NCBI RefSeq assembly: GCF_037031225.1
Contig: NZ_JAYEZN010000001.1
Location: forward strand, 1,612,001 to 1,676,000
Length of the DNA stretch: 64,000 bases
DNA from: Halorientalis sp. LT38
GTDB taxonomy: Archaea; Halobacteriota; Halobacteria; Halobacteriales; Haloarculaceae
Direction: 5' to 3'
Position numbers and translations under genes: made by a program. The notes below the pieces were generated by a model that was given only the letters and a program-made list of their open reading frames with translations, made no database searches and was not told the DNA's origin. Below, in pieces: positions 42,470-51,210 of this stretch. Every line of letters begins with the position of its first letter. Positions within the stretch are counted from its first letter, which is position 1.

Positions 42470-44148
42470 GGGGCGTCGACGCGACCGCCGGCGAGAGCGA
42501 GGGTCAGACCGACGGATCGCCCCGCACCGACGGGGGCAGCGAGCGGGTCCTGCCGCGGCTGGGGAGCGGCGAGGGCATCCTGGCCGCGGCGTTCGAGACG
42601 GTCGGCGGGACGCAACTGTCGGGGGTCGTCGGCGCCCTCGTCGCGATCCTCGCCGCCGCGCTCGCGGGCGGACAGCTCCTCGGGAGCAGGCTCACCGTCG
42701 CGTCGCTGCTGGCGGGCGGCTTGCTCGCGGCCGGGCTGTACGGCCTCCGGAGCGACCGGGTCGCGGTACTGTTCGCCGCCGGCGCGCTCCTGACACCCGC
42801 CGCCGTCGCCTTCGCCGTCGCGCTGGGCGTCGGCCTCGCGTTCGGGCTGGACGTCGGACGGCCGGTGGGCCACCTCGCGGCCCTGATCGTCGTCCTGCTC
42901 GCGGGCACCGGGTTCGGCGCGGTGCTGACCGCCGTCCCGCTGCGCGAGGGAGCGATCCTCGCCGGCTCGCTCATGCGCTTCGTCGGGATGCTCGTCCCGC
43001 TGACGGTCGCGCAGGTGCTCGTCGTCGCCGTCGCCGCCAAGGAGTCGGTCGTCGTCGTCCTCGCGCGACTCGTCGTCGACAGCCCCGACCCGCTACTGGC
43101 GCTGGGCCGCGCCCTGCTGGCCCCCAGCGGCGGAACGGCGCTGTTGACCTTCCTCCTGTACGTCGTGCTCGTGCTCTACCTGTTCCGACTCGTCCTGCGA
43201 TCGATCCCCGTCGCGACGCTGTTCCCGCCGCGCCAGCGACCGATGGTCACGGCACGGCTCGATCGGGTGGGCACGCGACTGGGCCGACTCCTCCTCGGCG
43301 TGACGGCCGCCGCCGTCTGTCTCTACGTCGCGGCCGCGGTCGCCGGCGTCCACGCACCGGCGGCCCTGGCCGGCGTCCTGGGCGACGCCGTCGGCGGGCC
43401 GCTGGTCTGGCTGCTGACGACCCTCTGGGTCCGGACGCTGTTCGTCATCGCCATCGGGACGATGGGGGCAGTCGTCGTCGCCGAACGACTCCGCCGGCGC
43501 GTGCGCCGACTCTCGGAGGCCGACTTGTTGCGACAGGGGATGCCACCGCTCGGCGCCTTCGTCGTCGCGCTCGTGCTGGGCCTCGGCCTCGACCTGCTGG
43601 TCAGCGCGGACGAGTTGCTGGCGACCGCGCCGCCGACGGTCCGCCCCGCCGCCGAGTCGCTGCTCGCGGGCGGGGTCGTCACGGCCGTCCTCGTGGTGGC
43701 CTTCGCCGCGCTCATCCTCGCCGGCCTCACGTTCGTCGCGCTCGCCGTGCTCGTGAGTTCCCCCGTCCTCCCCGAGCGGGCGCTCGGTCCCACCCTCTCC
43801 AGTGCCGCCGCGTTCGGGCTCGCGATGCTCGTCGTCCTCTTCGGCGGGTCGTCGCTGGTCGCCTTCGTCGTCGTCGCCGCCGCGGTGGTGGTCTGGGACG
43901 CCGGCGAGTTCGCGACCGGCCTCCGCGAGGAACTCCCGGCCGGCGCCGCGTCGACCCGTGGCGAACTCGTCCACGTCGGCGGGAGCCTCGCTGTCGCGCT
44001 GCTCGCCGTCGTTGGTGCCCTCGTCCTCGCCCTGCTGATCGCGAGCGAGGCCATCGTCCCCGCCGCCTCCGACGCCGCGCTGGCGGCCGGTGCGGTGACC
44101 GTCGCCTTCGGGACCACGCTGCTCTTGCTCTCCTCGCTCCGGGAGTGA
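42466..44148 (+). CDS. Polytopic membrane protein of the transglutaminase cluster
   Basis: The 560-residue protein is almost entirely hydrophobic, with about 14-16 predicted membrane segments after an acidic N-terminal tail of about 30 residues. I recognise it only as the haloarchaeal membrane protein that follows DUF58 in this cluster. No transporter or enzyme motif is visible. Its ATG overlaps the DUF58 stop by 4 bp, so the four genes form one translationally coupled set. It ends one base from the convergent moxR stop. Confidence 0.78.
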   Translation: MRGVDATAGESEGQTDGSPRTDGGSERVLPRLGSGEGILAAAFETVGGTQLSGVVGALVAILAAALAGGQLLGSRLTVASLLAGGLLAAGLYGLRSDRVAVLFAAGALLTPAAVAFAVALGVGLAFGLDVGRPVGHLAALIVVLLAGTGFGAVLTAVPLREGAILAGSLMRFVGMLVPLTVAQVLVVAVAAKESVVVVLARLVVDSPDPLLALGRALLAPSGGTALLTFLLYVVLVLYLFRLVLRSIPVATLFPPRQRPMVTARLDRVGTRLGRLLLGVTAAAVCLYVAAAVAGVHAPAALAGVLGDAVGGPLVWLLTTLWVRTLFVIAIGTMGAVVVAERLRRRVRRLSEADLLRQGMPPLGAFVVALVLGLGLDLLVSADELLATAPPTVRPAAESLLAGGVVTAVLVVAFAALILAGLTFVALAVLVSSPVLPERALGPTLSSAAAFGLAMLVVLFGGSSLVAFVVVAAAVVVWDAGEFATGLREELPAGAASTRGELVHVGGSLAVALLAVVGALVLALLIASEAIVPAASDAALAAGAVTVAFGTTLLLLSSLRE

Positions 44149-44149
44149 C

Positions 44150-45103
44150 CTACCGCTCGACCGTGGGGACCGGCACCCGGTCCAGCACGTCGGCCAGCAC
44201 GTCCCGTTTCGAGACCGACCGGACGCTCGACTCCGCCGTCAGGACGAGCCGGTGGGCCAGCACGGCGTCGGCCACCGTCTTCACGTCGTCCGGGACCACG
44301 TAGTCCCGGCCGGCGATCACCGCGTACGCGCGAGCCGCCTCGAACAACCGCTGGATCCCCCGCGGTGAGACGCCGACCTGTACCCGGTCGTCCGCCCGCG
44401 TCGCCCGCCCCAGGTCGACGACGTATTCCCTGACTTTGCGCTCGACGGTCACAGTCTCGGGCGTCGCCTGGAGGTCCCGGACCGTCTCCGGGTCGACCAC
44501 CGGGCCGACGGTCGGGGCCTGCTCGGTCCGGCTCGCCCGCCGGTCCAGCAGTTCGAGTTCCCCGTCGCGGTCGGGGTAGCCCATCGAGCTCTTGATCATG
44601 AACCGGTCGCGCTGGGCCTCCGGCAGCGAGAAGGTCCCCTCCTGTTCGACGGGGTTCTGCGTCGCCATCACGAAAAAGGGCTCCGGGAGCTCGTGTGTCG
44701 TCCCGTCGACGGTGACCTGGCGCTCCTCCATGGCCTCGAGCAGCGCGGCCTGCGTCTTCGGCGGCGCGCGATTGATCTCGTCGGCCAACACCACGTTCGC
44801 GAAGATCGGCCCCTCCGCGAACTCGAAGGTCCCCGCCCCCTCGTCGTAGACGTTCGTCCCCGTCACGTCCGCGGGGAGCAGGTCTGGCGTGAACTGCACT
44901 CGTGAGAACTCGAGGCCGAGCGCCGTCGCCAGACTCCGCGCGGTCAGCGTCTTGCCCACGCCCGGCACGTCCTCGAACAGGACGTGGCCGCGCGCGAGGA
45001 TTCCCGTCAGCACCCGCTCGAGAAAGGTCCGGTCCGTGATGACAGCCGACTGTACCTCGTCGAGGACCGCCGTACACTCCCCGGCGGCGTCCGTCACGTC
45101 CAT
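44150..45103 (-). CDS. moxR: MoxR-type AAA ATPase
   Basis: The 317-residue AAA+ ATPase has Walker A EDVPGVGKTLTARSLA, Walker B VVLADEINRAPPKTQAALLE and sensor 1 FVMATQNP, with the C-terminal lid holding VSPRGIQRLFEAARA (sensor 2 Arg). MoxR proteins remodel or chaperone complexes containing DUF58/VWA proteins. In most genomes moxR is on the same strand as its DUF58 partner. Here it is convergent with the transglutaminase/DUF58 operon. Start ATG 45103. A winged-helix gene follows upstream on the same strand after a 59-bp gap. Confidence 0.93.
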   Translation of the reverse strand: MDVTDAAGECTAVLDEVQSAVITDRTFLERVLTGILARGHVLFEDVPGVGKTLTARSLATALGLEFSRVQFTPDLLPADVTGTNVYDEGAGTFEFAEGPIFANVVLADEINRAPPKTQAALLEAMEERQVTVDGTTHELPEPFFVMATQNPVEQEGTFSLPEAQRDRFMIKSSMGYPDRDGELELLDRRASRTEQAPTVGPVVDPETVRDLQATPETVTVERKVREYVVDLGRATRADDRVQVGVSPRGIQRLFEAARAYAVIAGRDYVVPDDVKTVADAVLAHRLVLTAESSVRSVSKRDVLADVLDRVPVPTVER

Positions 45104-45162
45104 GCGTGTAGGTGCAAACTCACCCACAAGAATCTTCGTGCTGTGTCCGACCGCGGGCCGCC

Positions 45163-45462
45163 CTACGTCCCCTCGACCTCGTCGTCGCGAACGCGTTCGA
45201 GCCGCGCGATCAACTCGTCGAGCCCCTCGTTGACGCGCTGGAGGCGCTCGTCGATGTCGTCGGCCGGCACTGCACCCTCCGGCGTCGGCTCGATGAACCC
45301 GTCGTTCTCCAGCATCCGCAGGGAGTACCGCACCTTGTGTTCGGGGACGTCCGTCCGATCGGCCAGTTTGACGATCCCGATCGGACCGTCGGCCACGACC
45401 GCGCGGAGGATCTCCAGATCTCGCCGTTCCTTCTCCACCTGGTTCCTGAGTCGCTCGTCCAT
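45163..45462 (-). CDS. Small winged-helix regulator
   Basis: The 99-residue protein has a winged helix-turn-helix (about residues 15-65), with ILRAVVADGPIGIVKLADRT and VPEHKVRYSLRMLENDGFIE. A C-terminal coiled-coil (about 68-95) probably dimerises it. No ligand domain is present. An AACTATAAG box on the minus strand at about 45498-45506 is about 40 nt from the ATG, giving a short leader. The moxR gene is 59 bp downstream, so it may be co-transcribed with it and control this cluster (inference). Confidence 0.82.
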   Translation of the reverse strand: MDERLRNQVEKERRDLEILRAVVADGPIGIVKLADRTDVPEHKVRYSLRMLENDGFIEPTPEGAVPADDIDERLQRVNEGLDELIARLERVRDDEVEGT

Positions 45463-45540
45463 ACTGGGGTATCTCCACAGTCGTAGCCGCCCCCGACTTA
45501 TAGTTCTTGTATGTCCCTCGGCCGGGGCGTTCGCCCACTA

Positions 45541-45791
45541 ATCAGGTCGCCTCGCTGACGGTTCGTTCGCCGTTCGTTCATCCGGCGGTCTCGCTGTCTC
45601 GCGGTTTCACCGCTCGACTGTTCGAGGAGTCCCCTCCGGTCGTCCTCGCTACGCTCGACCGCCCGGTTCACGGGCGCTTCGCGCCCGTTCACCAGTTCGG
45701 AGATTCTCCTTTCAGTCGAATCTCCCTACTCACGGCTCACTTCGTTCGCCGTTCGCACGTCCGGCGACGCTCCCTTCGGTCGCGTCGCTCG
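45541..45791. repeat. Hairpin-rich intergenic repeat, copy 2 (inverted)
   Basis: This roughly 250-bp gap has no convincing gene. It carries CGGGCGC/GCGCCCG around TTC, GGAGATTC/GAATCTCC and other short inverted repeats. At 45726-45756 a block of about 30 nt matches, in reverse complement, the one at 2263-2292 with only a few mismatches. In the flank, TTCGTTCGCCGTTCG occurs twice (about 45561-45577 and 45741-45755). Two dispersed copies in inverted orientation indicate a family of non-coding repeats in this genome. Confidence 0.65.
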
Positions 45792-46448
45792 CTACTCGTC
45801 CACCGGCGTCCGCCGCAACTCGTCGATCTGATCCCGAAGCGCCCCCAGCTCCGACTCCAGTTCCTCCCGCCGGTCGATCAGCGCGCTCAGCTCCTCGGTG
45901 TTGACCGGCTGCTCGTTCTCCAGCGCCACGTCCAGCGCGTCTGTCGTCGCCCGCACCAGGAAGTGGGCCACCTGCAGCACCTCCTCCGGGGACTCACGCC
46001 CCGTGTACAGTTCCACCTCGCCCGACAGCGGCGTGTACTCGATCAGCGGCACCTCCTCGTCGGCCTGGTAGGTCGTCGCCGTCCCCAGGCTCGTCACCGA
46101 GTTCTTCCGGTCCTGGGTCTGCTCCGAACGGACGAGCCCGAACTCGTCGGCCAGCGTCCCGTAGGTCGCCTCGAGATCCCGGAGCTTCTGCCCCGTCTCG
46201 ACGTCCATCTGGGCCTCCACGTCCGCGAAGAACTGCGCCGAGCCGCCGAGACTCAGCGCGACGGCGAAGAAGGCACCCTGCGAGTGCTCGGCGAAGTCCC
46301 GCAGCCGATCGCGCACCGCCGCGTGTCGGCCCTCTGCCGCCAGCTTCTGGAGGTCGTCCAGGAAGGCGCGCGTCCCCGCCTCCTGCTCGAGGTAGTCCTC
46401 GATCAGCGCCTTGGGCATCTCCCGCGGCGGGTCGTCCCGGCTGTTCAT
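45792..46448 (-). CDS. Haloarchaeal protein with C-terminal coiled coil
   Basis: The 218-residue acidic protein is mostly helical. An N-terminal region (about residues 10-80) has AAVRDRLRDFAEHSQGAFF. The middle is of mixed alpha/beta character. The C-terminal coiled coil (about 180-212) reads LSALIDRREELESELGALRD. There is no signal peptide or membrane helix. I do not recognise the family. I start at ATG 46448 rather than 24 bp upstream because the upstream codons are Gly/Arg filler. It precedes the repeat at 45541 and its stop lies within it. Confidence 0.72.
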   Translation of the reverse strand: MNSRDDPPREMPKALIEDYLEQEAGTRAFLDDLQKLAAEGRHAAVRDRLRDFAEHSQGAFFAVALSLGGSAQFFADVEAQMDVETGQKLRDLEATYGTLADEFGLVRSEQTQDRKNSVTSLGTATTYQADEEVPLIEYTPLSGEVELYTGRESPEEVLQVAHFLVRATTDALDVALENEQPVNTEELSALIDRREELESELGALRDQIDELRRTPVDE

Positions 46449-46550
46449 ACCCCCTCTTCCGCCCCCCGCCACTATACGCTTTGGTCCGTGTTCTCAGTCG
46501 TGGGAACGAGGTGCGATGAGAGGCTTCGAGGTTGGCCCGGGACGGCCGAG

Positions 46551-46964
46551 CTACGGAATCTCCCCGTCGAACTCGAAATCCGCCGCCCAGTTGATCGACG
46601 GGTGGTCGATCTCCGCGTCGAAGCGGAGTTCCATCTTCTGCGTCGTGGCGTCGGCGACGTCGATCCAGTAGAGCGTCTCTCTCGGCGGATACCGAACCAC
46701 GAACGCCTCGATTCGGCCCTGATACGTCTGTTCGCTGTATTGCCCGTCCTCGGTCGTCTGTGAGTGGGTGTTGAATCGGATCGTGTTCTGCTTGTTCGCC
46801 CACGCGGTTTTACACTGGACCCGGTGCATCCGTTCTCCGTCGTCGACGATCAGATCGTACTTGTCGTTGTCTCCGAAGGGGATCGACACGCTGTATCCCG
46901 CTGCGAGCAACTCGTGGACGATCCGCGCTTCCGACTCGTCCCCTCGGTTCTTCGTGGCGCCCAT
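46551..46964 (-). CDS. PD-(D/E)XK endonuclease-like protein
   Basis: The 137-residue protein resembles the group I intron-associated PD-(D/E)XK endonuclease family. An N-terminal GDESEARIVHELLAAGYSVS is followed by KYDLIVDDG and RVQCKTAWA. The usual E-x-K is Q-C-K here, a substitution that occurs in this family. Whether it still cleaves DNA is open. A TATA-like TTTATGCG on the minus strand at about 46987-46994 makes the mRNA leaderless at ATG 46964. It lies next to a tRNA-Asp flanked by tRNA-arm duplications, so it may be a remnant of an integrative element. Confidence 0.78.
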   Translation of the reverse strand: MGATKNRGDESEARIVHELLAAGYSVSIPFGDNDKYDLIVDDGERMHRVQCKTAWANKQNTIRFNTHSQTTEDGQYSEQTYQGRIEAFVVRYPPRETLYWIDVADATTQKMELRFDAEIDHPSINWAADFEFDGEIP

Positions 46965-47053
46965 CGGGAGTCGGTGCACCCGCTCTCGCGCATAAACACT
47001 CACACCAGCGTCCGGGTCGCACCCGTCGCTCCCGATTTGGCGTCAGCAGAAAG

Positions 47054-47168
47054 CGCCCGGAGCGGGAGTGCGCGCTTGCACCGCGCACGCCGACCGACCC
47101 CGTCGGTCGGAATTTGAACCGGATGAAGACTCGCTTCGCTCGTCTTCCAGGGTTCAAATCCCTGGCGT
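47054..47168. repeat. tRNA-arm-like fragments beside tRNA-Asp
   Basis: The 14-nt CGCCCGGAGCGGGA at 47054-47067 matches exactly the 3' end (acceptor and T-stem strand) of the minus-strand tRNA-Asp at 47234-47247. At 47101-47119 a second T-loop-like piece is readable on the minus strand (GGTTCAAATTCC). At 47144-47168 a T-arm-like block (CAGGG, TTCAAAT, CCCTG) on the plus strand matches 22 of 25 positions of the fragment at 25763-25787 read in reverse complement. A hairpin GAAGAC/GTCTTC sits between them. No complete tRNA can be folded here. Confidence 0.6.
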
Positions 47169-47233
47169 ATTCTCGGCTCACGAACGCGAGAACACGCTAC
47201 GCGGTTTTCGCGGGATAGTTCGCCGAAGAAGTA

Positions 47234-47306
47234 CGCCCGGAGCGGGATTTGAACCCGCGTCACAACCGTGACAGGGTTGTATGATGGGCCACTACACCAT
47301 CCGGGC
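47234..47306 (-). tRNA. trnD-GUC: tRNA-Asp(GTC)
   Basis: On the minus strand the acceptor stem GCCCGGA/TCCGGGC pairs perfectly. The D arm is GTGT/ATAC, the anticodon stem CAACC/GGTTG encloses loop CTGTCAC (anticodon GTC), and the T arm is GCGGG/CCCGC around TTCAAAT. The discriminator is G and no CCA is encoded. There is no intron. The promoter on the minus strand is probably the CTTAATACTG box about 30 nt upstream. The 3' end is partly copied at 47054. Confidence 0.94.
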
Positions 47307-47508
47307 GAACGCAACTCTTCGTACCCGGGTTGCAGTATTAAGACTTTCCAAAGGAGTCGGCGTCGTCACGCGTTCCCACGGCGACGCCCTGCGTCAGACG
47401 GAGACCGTGAGAACCCAAACTCCTATGTGCGCAGTTCTCGTACTGTCACGGCAACACGCCCCGCCGGCCCCGAAAACGAGGGCCGCGTAGCGCCGCTCGG
47501 CGGATTTT

Positions 47509-47524
47509 GACAAGTCTTAAATGG
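47509..47524 (+). promoter_or_regulatory. rpo operon promoter (TATA region)
   Basis: The AT-rich AGTCTTAAATGG follows GGATTTTGACA and fits a haloarchaeal BRE/TATA element, placing transcription start at about 47540-47545 and leaving a leader of about 45 nt before rpoH at 47589. From 47307 to 47508 I see only the tRNA-Asp promoter and no gene. Confidence 0.5.
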
Positions 47525-47588
47525 GCCCCAGCGCAAGGAGGCTGTAGTATCTCGTGACAGCAACCTTCTCCAGCCAGCCAGGCCACAC

Positions 47589-47816
47589 ATGGTAGACGTA
47601 AGCGAACACGAACTCGTACCGGACCACAACGTCCTCCCCGACGAGGATCTCGAGGACGTGCTTCAGGAGTACAACATCGACCGAACAGACCTGCCGAAGA
47701 TCACCCGTGCGGACCCGGCGCTCCCCGAGGAGGCCGACGTGGGCGACGTCATCGAGATCGTCCGCGACTCCCGCACGACGGATCGGGCAGTCGTATACCG
47801 GCTCGTGGTGGAATAA
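47589..47816 (+). CDS. rpoH: RNA polymerase subunit Rpo5/H
   Basis: The 75-residue subunit corresponds to eukaryotic Rpb5's C-terminal domain and sits at the polymerase jaw. The conserved [20 protein letters not shown] and [17 protein letters not shown] are clear. The archaeal protein lacks the eukaryotic N-terminal domain, so 75 residues is full length. It leads rpoH-B''-B'-A'-A''-nusA, the standard archaeal order; its stop abuts the rpoB'' start. Confidence 0.97.
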   Translation: MVDVSEHELVPDHNVLPDEDLEDVLQEYNIDRTDLPKITRADPALPEEADVGDVIEIVRDSRTTDRAVVYRLVVE

Positions 47817-49382
47817 ATGAGGATCGACGACAGACGCGCGATCTCGCGCGAGTACTTTTCGAGGGAACGGCTCGCAGAACACCACTTCCGCTCGTTCAAC
47901 GCGTTCCTCGACCGGGGGATGCAGGAAGTGGTCGACGAGAAAGAGACGATCGAAACCGACATCGGCGACAAGGAGGGCGAGGAGCCTGTCTTCGTCGAGC
48001 TCGGCGACGTCCGCGTGGTCACCCCGCGCGTCCGCGAAGCCGACGGCTCCGAGGAGCTGCTCTATCCCCAGGAGGCCCGTCTCCGGAACATCACCTACGC
48101 GGCGCCGGTGTTCATGGAGATGGCGATCATCAAGGGCGGCATCGAGGAAGAGGAACACGTCGTCGACCAGACCGAGACGAAGATCGGCCGGATGCCGATC
48201 ATGGTCGGCTCGAACAAGTGCAACATCTCGGGCTTTACCGACAACGAACTGATCGACATCGGTGAGGACCCGGCCGACCCCGGTGGCTACTTCTGCGTCA
48301 ACGGCTCCGAGCGAGTGCTGATGACCAGCGAGGACCTCGCGCCGAACAAGATCCTCGCGGAGTACGACACCAAGTACGGCGACGAGATCCAGGTCGCGAA
48401 GACCTTCTCCCAGCGCCGGGGCTACCGCGCGCTGGTGCTCTGTGAGCGGACCCGCGACGGGATCCTGGAAGTCTCCTTCCCGTCGGTCTCGGGGAGCATC
48501 AACTTCGTGACGCTCGTGCGCGCGCTCGGGCTCGAATCGGACGAGGAGATCGTCCACCGGGTCAGCGACGACCCGGAGATCGTGAAGTTCATGCTCGAGA
48601 ACCTGGAGGCCGCCGAGGTCCAGACGACCGAGGAGGCCATCGAGACGCTCGGGAAGCGCGTCGCCTCCGGCCAGGGCAAGAACTACCAGCTGAAGCGAGC
48701 GAACTACGTCATCGACCGGTACCTGCTCCCGCACCTCCACGAGGACGGGGTCGACGAGGAGGAGGTCCGGATCAACAAGGCGTACTACCTCTGCCGGATG
48801 GCCGAGGCCTGCTTCGAGCTGGCGCTCGGACGCCGCGAATCCGACGACAAGGACCACTACGCCAACAAGCGCCTCAAGGTCTCGGGCGACCTGATGAAGG
48901 ACCTGTTCCGGACGGCGCTGAACAAGCTGGCACGGGACGTGAAGTACCAGCTCGAACGCGCGAACATGCGCAACCGGCAGCTGTCGGTGTCGACCGTGGT
49001 TCGCTCGGACGTGCTGACCGAGCGGCTCGAACACCCGATCGCGACGGGCAACTGGGTGGGCGGCCGCTCCGGCGTGAGTCAGCTGGTCGACCGAACGGAC
49101 TACATGGGGGTTCTCTCCCACCTGCGCCGGCTCCGGTCGCCGCTGTCGCGCAGCCAGCCGCACTTCGAGGCGCGTGACCTGCACGCGACCCAGTGGGGGC
49201 GGATCTGTCCCTCAGAGACGCCCGAGGGGCCCAACTGCGGCCTGGTGAAGAACTTCGCGCAGGCGATGGAGCTGTCACAGAACATCGAGGACGAACAGGG
49301 ACTGAAACACGAACTCGCGTCGATGGGCGTCTCGGGCATCCCGGGGATCGAGTCCATCGAACAGCAGCCAGCGGACGACTAA
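47817..49382 (+). CDS. rpoB2: RNA polymerase subunit B'' (Rpo2N)
   Basis: The 521-residue protein is the N-terminal half of the second-largest polymerase subunit, split as in other haloarchaea and methanogens. Conserved RNAP-beta elements include [13 protein letters not shown] near residue 155 and, at the C-terminal end, [20 protein letters not shown]. The split is native: the downstream B' starts with its own ATG one base after the stop and continues the catalytic region. Cytoplasmic, part of the core enzyme. Confidence 0.97.
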   Translation: MRIDDRRAISREYFSRERLAEHHFRSFNAFLDRGMQEVVDEKETIETDIGDKEGEEPVFVELGDVRVVTPRVREADGSEELLYPQEARLRNITYAAPVFMEMAIIKGGIEEEEHVVDQTETKIGRMPIMVGSNKCNISGFTDNELIDIGEDPADPGGYFCVNGSERVLMTSEDLAPNKILAEYDTKYGDEIQVAKTFSQRRGYRALVLCERTRDGILEVSFPSVSGSINFVTLVRALGLESDEEIVHRVSDDPEIVKFMLENLEAAEVQTTEEAIETLGKRVASGQGKNYQLKRANYVIDRYLLPHLHEDGVDEEEVRINKAYYLCRMAEACFELALGRRESDDKDHYANKRLKVSGDLMKDLFRTALNKLARDVKYQLERANMRNRQLSVSTVVRSDVLTERLEHPIATGNWVGGRSGVSQLVDRTDYMGVLSHLRRLRSPLSRSQPHFEARDLHATQWGRICPSETPEGPNCGLVKNFAQAMELSQNIEDEQGLKHELASMGVSGIPGIESIEQQPADD

Positions 49383-49383
49383 T

Positions 49384-51210
49384 ATGAGTCAGGGACGCGA
49401 CGCAAAAGTATACGTCAACGGCAGTTTGGTCGGGACGCATCCCGAACCGGAGAAGCTCGCGGACGACATCCGGCAGGCACGGCGCCGGGGCGACGTCAGC
49501 GAGATGGTGAACGTCTCGGTCAAGGACCGCACCGACGAGGTCATCGTCAACGCCGACGCCGGCCGGGCGCGGCGCCCGCTGATCGTCGTCGAGGACGGCG
49601 AACCCCTCATGTCCGACGAGGAGGTCGCGGCGGTCAAGGCCGGCGAACTCGGCTTCGACGAACTGGTCGACCGGGGCTACGTCGAGTTCATCGACGCCGA
49701 GGAGGAAGAGGACATCCTCGTCGCCGTCGACGAGGAGGGCGTCACCGAGGACCACACACACCTGGAGGTCGACCCGCAGCTGATCTTCGGAATCGGTGCG
49801 GGGATGATCCCCTACCCCGAGCACAACGCCAGCCCGCGGATTACCATGGGCTCGGGGATGATCAAGCAGTCGCTGGGACTGCCCTCGGCCAACTACCGGA
49901 TCCGGCCGGACACGCGCCAGCACCTGCTGCACTACCCACAGCTCTCGATGGTCAAGACCCAGACCACCGAGCAGATCGGCTACGACGACCGCCCGGCGGC
50001 CCAGAACTTCGTCGTCGCCGTGATGAGCTACGAGGGGTTCAACATCGAGGACGCGCTCGTCCTCAACGGCGGGTCCGTGGATCGGGCGCTGGCCCGGTCG
50101 CACTTCTTCCGGACCTACGAGGGCGAGGAACGGCGCTACCCCGGCGGCCAGGAGGACCACTTCGAGATCCCCGACGAGGACGTCCGGGGCGCGCGCGGTG
50201 AGGAAGCCTACACCCACCTCGACGAGGACGGGCTGGTCAACCCCGAGACCCACGTCGGCGAGAACGACGTGCTGCTCGGGAAGACCAGTCCCCCGAGATT
50301 CCTCGAGGAACCCGACGACATGGGCGGGCTCTCCCCGCAGAAGCGCCGGGAGACCTCGGTCACGATGCGTTCGGGCGAGTCGGGGGTCGTCGACACCGTC
50401 ACGCTCATGGAGGGCGAGGACGGCTCGAAGCTCTCGAAGGTCAAGGTACGCGACGAGCGGATCCCCGAACTCGGGGACAAGTTCGCGTCGCGGCACGGCC
50501 AGAAGGGGGTCGTCGGCCACATCGCCCCCCAGGAGGACATGCCCTTCACCGAGCAGGGCGTGGTGCCGGACCTGATCCTGAACCCCCACGCGCTGCCCTC
50601 GCGGATGACGGTGGGCCACGTGCTGGAGATGCTGGGTGGGAAGGTCGGGGCGCTGGAGGGACGGCGCGTCGACGGGACGCCCTTCACCGGCGAGAACGAG
50701 GAGGAGCTTCGGGGTTCGCTGGAGGAGCGCGGCTTCAAGTCCAGCGGCAAGGAGATCATGTACTCGGGCGTCACCGGGGAACAGATCGAGGCCGACATCT
50801 TCGTCGGGACGATCTTCTACCAGAAGCTCTACCACATGGTCTCGAACAAGCTGCACGCCCGTTCGCGCGGGCCGGTGCAGGTGCTGACCCGCCAGCCCAC
50901 CGAGGGGCGCGCCCGCGAGGGCGGCCTGCGTATCGGTGAGATGGAACGGGACGTGTTCATCGGCCACGGCGCGGCCATGACGCTGAAGGAACGGCTGCTC
51001 GACGAGTCCGACCGCGAGTGGATCTACGTCTGTGCCGAGTGTGGCATGGCGGCCGTCGAGAACGTCGAGCAACGGCGCGTCTACTGCCCCAACTGCGAGG
51101 AGGAGACGGACATCCACGAGATCGAGATGTCTTACGCGTTCAAGCTCCTGCTCGACGAGATGAAGGCGCTGGGCATCGCCCCGCGGATCGAACTGGAGGA
51201 CGCAGTATAA
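49384..51210 (+). CDS. rpoB1: RNA polymerase subunit B' (Rpo2C)
   Basis: The 608-residue protein is the C-terminal half of the second-largest subunit, with the catalytic-site neighbours [35 protein letters not shown] and a C-terminal zinc-binding clamp (CAECGMAA...YCPNCEEE). It contributes substrate and product contacts near the active centre. Its ATG is one base after the B'' stop, and the A' gene begins immediately after its own stop. Confidence 0.97.
   Translation: MSQGRDAKVYVNGSLVGTHPEPEKLADDIRQARRRGDVSEMVNVSVKDRTDEVIVNADAGRARRPLIVVEDGEPLMSDEEVAAVKAGELGFDELVDRGYVEFIDAEEEEDILVAVDEEGVTEDHTHLEVDPQLIFGIGAGMIPYPEHNASPRITMGSGMIKQSLGLPSANYRIRPDTRQHLLHYPQLSMVKTQTTEQIGYDDRPAAQNFVVAVMSYEGFNIEDALVLNGGSVDRALARSHFFRTYEGEERRYPGGQEDHFEIPDEDVRGARGEEAYTHLDEDGLVNPETHVGENDVLLGKTSPPRFLEEPDDMGGLSPQKRRETSVTMRSGESGVVDTVTLMEGEDGSKLSKVKVRDERIPELGDKFASRHGQKGVVGHIAPQEDMPFTEQGVVPDLILNPHALPSRMTVGHVLEMLGGKVGALEGRRVDGTPFTGENEEELRGSLEERGFKSSGKEIMYSGVTGEQIEADIFVGTIFYQKLYHMVSNKLHARSRGPVQVLTRQPTEGRAREGGLRIGEMERDVFIGHGAAMTLKERLLDESDREWIYVCAECGMAAVENVEQRRVYCPNCEEETDIHEIEMSYAFKLLLDEMKALGIAPRIELEDAV

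Noticed and set aside
45507-46763. A 418-codon forward frame across the second hairpin repeat
   Set aside because: It reads through repeat DNA and antisense to two better-supported genes, with an Arg-rich product lacking domains.
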